Source: a bacterium (lineage in GTDB: Bacteria > DYJV01 > JALVYZ01). From it: DNA of 6,637 nucleotides. A model generated the notes under the pieces. The model saw nothing but the letters and a program-made list of their open reading frames with translations. It did no database searches and had not been told where the DNA came from. Made by a program: the position numbers and the translations under genes. This document shows positions 1-6,637 of the stretch, piece by piece (within the stretch, counting starts at the first letter, position 1; every line of letters starts with the position of its first letter). The stretch covers positions 1 through 6,637 of the forward strand of contig JALVYZ010000400.1 of NCBI GenBank assembly GCA_027037705.1. The letters run 5' to 3'.

Positions 1-1093
1 CAAGTAATTTGTAATCTCTGAAAAATCTCTCTACATCATATTCTTTCATAAGTCCATATCCACCATGAATTTGAACTGCTTCATTTGCAACTCTTTTCAT
101 AACTTCTGAACAATACAATTTTGCCATAGCAGCATATTTTGCAAATGGTCTATTGTTGTCTCTCAGCCAGCATGCTTTATAAAGTAAATTTCTTGCAAGT
201 TCAATTTCTGTAGCCATATTAGCTATTTTGAACTGATTTATTTGAAAATTTATAATAGGCTGGCCAAATTGGACTCTCTGTTTAGCATATTTTATTGCAA
301 GCTCAAAAGCTCCTTGAGCACCACCTAAACCCATTGCTGCAATACTTAATCTTCCACCATCTAAAGTTGAAAGCATGTAATGAAAACCCTCTCCTCGTTT
401 ACCAAGCATATTCTCTTTTGGTACTCTTACATCATCAAAGTAAAGCTCACCAGTATTGGAAGCTCTCCACATTAATTTACCTTTCATCTCTTTTCTTGTT
501 AAACCTTTTGCATCAGCAGGCACAAGAAAACAGCTTATTTCTTTCTTACCATCAGGTCTCTTTCCTGTAACAGCCTGAACAATAATAACACCTGTCATTT
601 CATTTGCAGAATTTGTTATGAATATTTTACTACCATTTATTACCCATTCATTTCCATCGAGAACAGCAGTTGTCTGGGAATTACCAGCATCAGAACCAGC
701 ATTAGGCTCTGTTAGACCAAATGCAGCTAAAATTTCACCTTTGCAAAGAGGAGGTAGCCAATATTTTTTCTGTTCTTCATTACCAAAATAATATATTGGA
801 CCTATACCCAATGAATTGCCAGCTGCAATTGTTGCTGCATGAGATCCATCAACTCTTGCTAATTCTTCAACAGCTATTATATAAGATACATAATCAAGTC
901 CAGACCCCCCATATTCTGGAGAAACAAAAATTCCAAGAAGTCCTAACTCTCCCATCCTTTTTGTTAATTCAACAGAAAACTCTTCCTTTTCATCAAGTTC
1001 TCTTGCTACAGGTTTTATTTCATTTTCTGCAAAACTTCTCACAGTTTGTCTTAAAATATTATGTTCTTCTTTAAGGTCAAAATTTAGCGCCAT
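1..1093 (-). CDS. Acyl-CoA dehydrogenase, C-terminus cut by window edge
   Basis: FAD-dependent flavoenzyme that oxidises an acyl-CoA to the trans-2-enoyl-CoA and passes electrons to electron-transfer flavoprotein in the cytoplasm. Translating the minus strand from the ATG at 1093-1091 gives 364 residues with no stop before the left edge; the family is about 380 long, so roughly 15 residues are missing. The helical N-terminal domain covers about 1-118. The beta domain carries the flavin/substrate motif GLTEPNAGSD (126-135). The C-terminal helical domain has QRVQFGQP (272-279) and IHGGYG (342-347) followed by ERFFRD (355-360). At the position where isovaleryl-CoA dehydrogenases keep their catalytic Glu, the sequence reads LDGGR (244-248), so the base must be the Glu of the usual EGTSEIQ motif, just outside the window. 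The chain length preferred cannot be read. A good Shine-Dalgarno precedes the start; tgt lies 68 bases upstream on the same strand. Confidence 0.95.
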   Translation of the reverse strand, partial: MALNFDLKEEHNILRQTVRSFAENEIKPVARELDEKEEFSVELTKRMGELGLLGIFVSPEYGGSGLDYVSYIIAVEELARVDGSHAATIAAGNSLGIGPIYYFGNEEQKKYWLPPLCKGEILAAFGLTEPNAGSDAGNSQTTAVLDGNEWVINGSKIFITNSANEMTGVIIVQAVTGKRPDGKKEISCFLVPADAKGLTRKEMKGKLMWRASNTGELYFDDVRVPKENMLGKRGEGFHYMLSTLDGGRLSIAAMGLGGAQGAFELAIKYAKQRVQFGQPIINFQINQFKIANMATEIELARNLLYKACWLRDNNRPFAKYAAMAKLYCSEVMKRVANEAVQIHGGYGLMKEYDVERFFRDYKLL

Positions 1094-1097
1094 TTTT

Positions 1098-1107
1098 CCA
1101 CCCCTCT
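1098..1107 (-). promoter_or_regulatory. Ribosome binding site of the acyl-CoA dehydrogenase
   Basis: The minus strand reads AGAGGGGTGG, ending four bases before the ATG at 1093. It is purine-rich and close to the AGGAGGTG consensus. It fixes the start codon and shows that this gene is translated independently of tgt. Confidence 0.7.
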
Positions 1108-1139
1108 TATGATTTTTACGTAAACTGGGAAAGGATTAC

Positions 1140-3035
<1,896 letters not shown>

Positions 3036-3055
<20 letters not shown>

Positions 3056-3809
3056 ATTTACATGTCTCACAATTTTTGTCATGAATAATGAATGAAAAAT
3101 CTTTACCAAAAATATTTTCTAAATTTTTCTGAGTCATAGAATCTTCTGGCGTCCCATAAAAATGAATTTTCTTATTTAACCCTATAATTGAATCAACATA
3201 TTTTGAAATTATTCCAATGTCATGAGTAACAACAACAATAGTTAAACCTTCTTTTTTTAAGTCAATTAATAAATTGTAAAATTCCTGCTGGGAAATAATA
3301 TCAAGCCCTGTAGATGGTTCATCAAAAATTAATAGCTTTGGCTCAACTGCAAGAGCCCTTGCAATTAACACTCTCTGCTTTAAACCAGCTGATAAATCTT
3401 GAAAATAATCATTTACATAAGATAGTATTCCCACTCTATCAAGACATTTCTCTGCTATTTTAATATCATTTTTTGATGGAAGTTTAAAAAAACCTATTTG
3501 GGGATATCGTCCCATTACAACAATATCAATAACTTTAGACGGGAATTTTAGATTATAAACATTTTTTTGCGGTAAATATCCAATTAAACCCTTTGGATAA
3601 TCTGGAGAAATGTAATTAAATATTTTAACTTGACCAGAATATTTTGGTTGAAGTCCCAGGATGGCTCTTATAAATGTTGTTTTTCCTGAGCCATTGGGAC
3701 CTATAATTGCGGTAATTGAATTTTCTTTAATTTGTAAGTTTATATTATCAAGAATTATTTTTTTGTTAAATTTAATAGATAATGACTTTATCTCTATTGC
3801 ATTTGACAT
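3036..3809 (-). CDS. znuC: Metal ABC transporter ATP-binding protein, ZnuC-like
   Basis: Cytoplasmic ATPase that powers the adjacent metal permease. From the ATG at 3809 it has 257 residues and shows the complete ABC order: Walker A GPNGSGKT (37-44), Q-loop YLPQK with Q81, signature LSAGLKQR (139-146), Walker B LLIFDEP (159-165) with catalytic E164, D-loop STGLD (166-170) and H-loop H196 in VVVTHD. The signature departs from LSGGQ at its third and fifth positions but keeps the key Ser and second Gly. GRYPQIG (100-106) resembles the metal/siderophore branch of the ATPases. The tail holds HDKNCETC (243-250), a possible metal-binding cluster. The frame could start one codon earlier at a TTG (3812), but the ATG is preferred. 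Only three bases separate the ATG from the rpsT stop and no clear Shine-Dalgarno is present, so it is probably translated by coupling to rpsT. Confidence 0.92.
3060..3083 (-). other. C-terminal H-x3-C-x2-C cluster in the ATPase
   Basis: Residues 243-250 of the ATPase read HDKNCETC, placing one His and two Cys in an eight-residue stretch after the conserved ATPase core. The spacing resembles a metal-ligand cluster and recalls the His-rich tails of some zinc importer ATPases. Metal binding is inferred, not shown. The same DNA carries two unused alternative starts of the permease frame. Confidence 0.35.
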
Positions 3810-3812
3810 CAA

Positions 3813-4097
3813 TTATGTGTTTGATTGTAGTTCTGCTTTCAATTTATTTAATTTTACTGTTAATCTTGAAACTTTTCTTCCTGCATTTCTCCAATGAAGT
3901 ACACCTTTTGATTTTGCTTTATAGATAAATTTTATTGCGTTTCTTAATAATTCTTCAGCTTTTTGAACATCTTTTTCTTCAAGAGCATTTAAATACTTTT
4001 TAATTTCAGTTTTAGTTCTTGATTTAATTGCTTTGTTTCTCAATCTTCTTTTTTCAATCTGTCTAACTCTTTTCTTTGCTGACTTAATATTTGGCAC
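3813..4097 (-). CDS. rpsT: 30S ribosomal protein S20
   Basis: Primary 16S rRNA-binding protein that stabilises the 5' domain at the bottom of the small subunit. The 94-residue product begins MPNIKSAKKRVRQIEKRR, the hallmark S20 start, and ends with the expected second helix pair (HWRNAGRKVSRLTVKLNKL, 68-86). It is highly basic and of slightly above usual length (about 85-90). The start codon is GTG, supported by a near-perfect Shine-Dalgarno five bases upstream and by the conserved N-terminus. E. coli rpsT also uses a non-AUG start (UUG), which matters for its translational autoregulation, so a similar device is possible here. It is the first gene of the apparent operon rpsT-znuC-znuB-tgt and has a convincing promoter immediately upstream. 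The next gene begins three bases after its stop, with no terminator between. Confidence 0.98.
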   Translation of the reverse strand: MPNIKSAKKRVRQIEKRRLRNKAIKSRTKTEIKKYLNALEEKDVQKAEELLRNAIKFIYKAKSKGVLHWRNAGRKVSRLTVKLNKLKAELQSNT

Positions 4098-4101
4098 TTT
4101 T

Positions 4102-4110
4102 ACCTCCTTT
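4102..4110 (-). promoter_or_regulatory. Strong Shine-Dalgarno of rpsT
   Basis: The minus strand reads AAAGGAGGT, nearly the full anti-16S complement, with five bases between GGAGG and the GTG start at 4097. It settles the non-AUG start and is by far the strongest ribosome binding site in the window, as expected for a ribosomal protein gene. Confidence 0.9.
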
Positions 4111-4111
4111 T

Positions 4112-4128
4112 ACTAAATTAAATTTAGT
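4112..4128. repeat. 17-base dyad at the start of the rpsT leader
   Basis: ACTAAAT and ATTTAGT form perfect 7-base arms around a 3-base centre (TAA on the plus strand). The dyad begins at about the predicted transcription start (near 4128) and ends two bases before the Shine-Dalgarno. As RNA it would be a weak hairpin with a single C-G pair. As DNA it could be an operator. No known regulator site is recognised, and an AT-rich dyad of this size can also arise by chance. Confidence 0.4.
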
Positions 4129-4134
4129 CGTTAG

Positions 4135-4163
4135 CGTATAGACCTAAAAAAAAAATTTGTCAA
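4135..4163 (-). promoter_or_regulatory. Sigma-70-type promoter of rpsT and probable operon
   Basis: The minus strand has a perfect -35 TTGACA (4163-4158), a spacer of exactly 17 bases (4157-4141) and the -10 TATACG (4140-4135, four of six). Transcription should start near 4128, giving a leader of about 30 bases. The sequence upstream of the -35 is AT-rich and runs into the end of the helicase gene, so it may act as an UP element. The spacer contains ten consecutive T (4155-4146). It likely drives rpsT, znuC, znuB and tgt. Confidence 0.75.
4146..4155 (-). repeat. T10 tract inside the rpsT promoter spacer
   Basis: Ten consecutive T on the minus strand occupy more than half of the 17-base spacer between -35 and -10. 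Homopolymers of this length are prone to slippage, and each gained or lost base would change the spacer length. Confidence 0.8.
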
Positions 4164-4181
4164 GTAATTTCACTATAAAAG

Positions 4182-6637
4182 TTAAAATATAGTCTTTATT
4201 TTTTTTTTTTTCTTAACTGCCTTAAATTCTATTTCATTTAAAAATCTTGAAATTTTATTTTTAATTTTTTCACCATAAATAAATCTATTTGAAGATAATA
4301 AATACAATTTATCTTTAGCTCTTGTAATCCCAACATACAATAACCTTTTCTCCTCTTCAATATCCACTTTATAATTTGAAAGAGAGAAAGGCAACAACTT
4401 ATCTTCAACTCCAATTATAAAAACTACTCTAAATTCAAGCCCCTTTGATGCGTGAAAACTCAATAAACTAACCTTTTCAACTTCAAAATTTAAATCTGTA
4501 ATTTCTTCCAATGGAATTTCTTTAGCTTCTTGAAATGGAATACCTTCTTCTTTAAAAACCTTTTTAATTTTATCTGCTAAAGCATTTACCCTAAAAAGAA
4601 TTGCAATATCTTTAAATGATACAACCTCATTGAGATTATCTGAAGTATGTAATTCAACTCCTCCAATTAACTTTTTAATTTCATTAGCAATAAATTTTGC
4701 TTCTTCATCGTCTGAGAAAAATTTCATTAATTTTATTTCTCCATCACAATCTCTGACACACTGAAGTGGAGTATTTATTAATTTGTTGGAAAAATTTATA
4801 ATATTTTTACAGCTTCTATAGTTATATTTTAAGAATATTTTTTTCCCATCTAATTTGTTAAAATAGCTATTAGAAGCTCCTCTAAAACCATATATTGACT
4901 GATTTGGATCTCCAATCCCAAATAATTTAACATTATATTTTAAAAAACCCTTAATTATATTAAATTGAGGTTCATTTATATCTTGAAATTCATCAATGAG
5001 AAGATAATTAATATTTAAAGGATTTTCAATTTTTAAAATGTTAATAGCATTAAAAATTAAATCATCAAAATCATATAGATTTTCGCTTTTCAAATAATTT
5101 GTATAATCTATGACTTCTTTTTTAAAAAATTCTGGTTTGTATCCAGACCTATGAAAATAAAGGTCTTTAAAGAATTTTTCAATATCAACTTTCTTATTAC
5201 TTTTTATTAAATTTTTTATAATTTTTAGCTGTTCTTCTGCTTCTAAAATTTTAATATTTTCATTTCTTTTAATTTCAATAATTTTTTTAGAAAGAGAATG
5301 AAAAGTATGAATATTTACATCTAAATTAACTCTATTTTTTAGCTCATCTTTAGCTTTATTTGTAAATGTAATTGCAAAAATTTTATCTACTTCATAACCT
5401 TGATCAACCAAAAACTTTATTTTTTTCACTAAAGTAAAAGTTTTCCCTGTTCCAGGTCCTGCTATTACTAAAATTATATCATCTAATGCTTCTATTGATT
5501 TAATTTGTTCGTAATTAATATTTTTATTAGTTATAACTTTATTTTCACTTTTATTATTAGATTTGATCTCATACTCTTTTTTTTCTCTTTTAACTTCCTT
5601 TAATTTAATATTTTCAACAAAGATACCTTTTTTTGCTAAAAAATGTTTTCTATCATCTTCATTAATTACAATTATTTTACCATACTCCCCATCAAAACCA
5701 GGTTTAACCTCAACTTTCCCTTCTCTCATCTTTTCTATTCCATAAGCTATTAATTCTCCTGCTACCTTTTTAATCTCAACTAATGGAATGTCTTTTAAAA
5801 TTTCAAGCTCACTCCCAAGACTTTTAATCATTTTTTCATAAATATTTTTTACTTTTTTAGTTGAAGATCTTACATTTAAAGCTTGTGCAATTATTTCATC
5901 TAATGGTACTAAACTGTAATATTTTTGTAAAAATGGGATATTATCTTTTCTGTCTGCAAGCTCTAAAACCCTATGTAATACTCCAATTGTAATGGTTTTA
6001 CCACATTCTGGGCATATATTATTATTCTTAATTGCTTCTTCTGGATTCAAACATATATTACATTTTCTATGACCATCATAATGATATTTACCTTCCTCTG
6101 GAAAAAATTCAATTGTAGCGACTTTACTTTTATCTTTTAATGATTCTAATAAAGAAAAATAGTCTTTTTTGCAGAAAAAGATATTTGCCTCTCTCGCTAT
6201 TTTAAATGGAGAATGAGCATCTGAATTTGAAACAAGTGTAAATTTATCAAGCATTGATAGTCTCCAGTTCATAGGTGGATCGGAACTTAATCCTGTCTCA
6301 ACCGCATAAATATATTGAGTTAAATCCTCAAAACATTGCTCTATATCATCAAAACCACTCATTTTTCCAAAAAGTGAAAACCATGGAGTCCAAATATGAG
6401 CTGGTATAAATATAACATTTTCATCAACTTCAAGGCACAACTCAAGTAAATGTTTGGAATCTAATCCTAAGATTGGCCTTCCATCAGAATGGATATTACC
6501 TATTTTATCGAGTTTTTTTGATAATTTTTCAGCAGATTCTATTGTTGGCATATATATCATGTTATGAATTTTTCTAACTTTTCCATCTTTTTTATAAATA
6601 GAACTTATTTCACCGCCTAAAATAAACTGCACTTTAT
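4182..6637 (-). CDS. EndoQ-like nuclease fused to UvrD-type helicase, N-terminus missing
   Basis: The frame is open at the right edge, so the first 80-100 residues are missing. Numbering here takes the valine codon at 6632 as residue 1 (816 residues to the TAA at 4184-4182). Residues 1-325 are an endonuclease Q/TIGR00375 PHP module. Candidate metal ligands are E8 (GGEIS), H23 (KIHN), H48 and D50 (HSDGRP), H79 (PAHIWTPWFS), E112 (ETGLSSDP), D138 and H140 (SNSDAH). A zinc finger follows at C191/C194 and C207/C210, then TIGVLHRVLELAD. EndoQ nicks DNA 5' of deaminated bases and abasic sites. Residues 326-372 are a charged linker. Residues 373-816 are an SF1A helicase: Walker A AGPGTGKT (391-398), TFTNKAKDEL (422-431), IHTFHSL (441-447), DEFQD (547-551), GDPNQSIYGFRGA (574-586), YNYRS (603-607), LSFHASKGLEF (724-734) and LLYVGITRAKDKL (764-776). 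The 2B subdomain seems absent. A DNA repair role is inferred. Confidence 0.93.
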   Translation of the reverse strand, partial: KVQFILGGEISSIYKKDGKVRKIHNMIYMPTIESAEKLSKKLDKIGNIHSDGRPILGLDSKHLLELCLEVDENVIFIPAHIWTPWFSLFGKMSGFDDIEQCFEDLTQYIYAVETGLSSDPPMNWRLSMLDKFTLVSNSDAHSPFKIAREANIFFCKKDYFSLLESLKDKSKVATIEFFPEEGKYHYDGHRKCNICLNPEEAIKNNNICPECGKTITIGVLHRVLELADRKDNIPFLQKYYSLVPLDEIIAQALNVRSSTKKVKNIYEKMIKSLGSELEILKDIPLVEIKKVAGELIAYGIEKMREGKVEVKPGFDGEYGKIIVINEDDRKHFLAKKGIFVENIKLKEVKREKKEYEIKSNNKSENKVITNKNINYEQIKSIEALDDIILVIAGPGTGKTFTLVKKIKFLVDQGYEVDKIFAITFTNKAKDELKNRVNLDVNIHTFHSLSKKIIEIKRNENIKILEAEEQLKIIKNLIKSNKKVDIEKFFKDLYFHRSGYKPEFFKKEVIDYTNYLKSENLYDFDDLIFNAINILKIENPLNINYLLIDEFQDINEPQFNIIKGFLKYNVKLFGIGDPNQSIYGFRGASNSYFNKLDGKKIFLKYNYRSCKNIINFSNKLINTPLQCVRDCDGEIKLMKFFSDDEEAKFIANEIKKLIGGVELHTSDNLNEVVSFKDIAILFRVNALADKIKKVFKEEGIPFQEAKEIPLEEITDLNFEVEKVSLLSFHASKGLEFRVVFIIGVEDKLLPFSLSNYKVDIEEEKRLLYVGITRAKDKLYLLSSNRFIYGEKIKNKISRFLNEIEFKAVKKKKKIKTIF
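4199..4211 (-). repeat. A13 tract in the 3' end of the helicase gene
   Basis: Thirteen consecutive A on the coding strand contribute to a run of five lysines five residues before the stop of the fusion protein. Loss of one A gives an in-frame TAA at once; gain of one A extends the frame into the rpsT promoter. Either change would alter only the tail, after the last helicase motif. Confidence 0.75.

Noticed and set aside
295-1074. Plus-strand open frames of 91 and 117 codons
   Set aside because: They lie wholly within the acyl-CoA dehydrogenase gene on the other strand, are rich in Leu, Gln and His as expected from antisense of AT-rich coding DNA, and show no family motif.
1115-1124. Palindrome TTTACGTAAA in the tgt to acyl-CoA dehydrogenase gap
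   Set aside because: It is a perfect 10-base palindrome placed where an operator might sit, but it is short, does not extend on either side and matches no site I recognise; chance is a sufficient explanation.
4141-4181. T-run after the helicase gene as a rho-independent terminator
   Set aside because: No stable GC-containing stem precedes the ten T, and the tract lies between good -35 and -10 elements, so it is better read as a promoter spacer.
5563-5745. Plus-strand open frame inside the fusion gene
   Set aside because: Antisense of the linker and end of the EndoQ module; no Shine-Dalgarno was recognised and no motif is visible.
6630-6632. GTG as the start of the fusion protein
   Set aside because: The frame stays open to the window edge, and starting here would remove the N-terminal part of the PHP domain including its first metal ligands. 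The sequence at this point matches an internal stretch of the EndoQ family.

Overview
The window is an AT-rich bacterial chromosomal segment (roughly 30% GC by eye) in which every real gene lies on the minus strand, so transcription runs from right to left. No mobile element, CRISPR array, tRNA or rRNA is visible and no gap between genes exceeds 100 bases. The low GC, lysine- and isoleucine-rich proteins and acyl-CoA metabolism would fit an anaerobe or thermophile of the Deferribacterota, Desulfurellales or a similar group. That placement is a weak inference from style and not from a marker match.

Layout in order of transcription: (1) 6637-4182, the 3' part of a long gene, open at the right edge. 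It fuses an endonuclease Q (EndoQ/TIGR00375, PHP-fold) module to an SF1A UvrD-type helicase. (2) 4181-4098, a short intergenic region with a TTGACA promoter whose 17-bp spacer contains ten consecutive T, followed by a dyad and a strong Shine-Dalgarno. (3) 4097-3813, rpsT (ribosomal protein S20) with a GTG start. (4) 3809-3036, a ZnuC-like metal ABC ATPase. (5) 3055-2264, a ZnuB-like metal ABC permease. (6) 2274-1162, tgt, tRNA-guanine transglycosylase. (7) 1161-1094, a 68-base gap with a weak promoter candidate. (8) 1093-1, an acyl-CoA dehydrogenase cut off at its C-terminus by the left edge.

rpsT, the two transporter genes and tgt are separated by 3 bases or overlap by 11-20 bases, so they are probably one transcription unit driven from the rpsT promoter. 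This puts a ribosomal protein, a metal importer lacking a local substrate-binding protein, and a zinc-dependent tRNA-modifying enzyme under one control. The acyl-CoA dehydrogenase has its own good ribosome binding site and may be separately transcribed.

The most notable item is the EndoQ-helicase fusion. It joins a nuclease family that cuts beside deaminated bases to a strand-separating motor whose 2B subdomain appears to be missing, which suggests a single-polypeptide DNA repair machine. I cannot tell from sequence alone whether this fusion has already been described.
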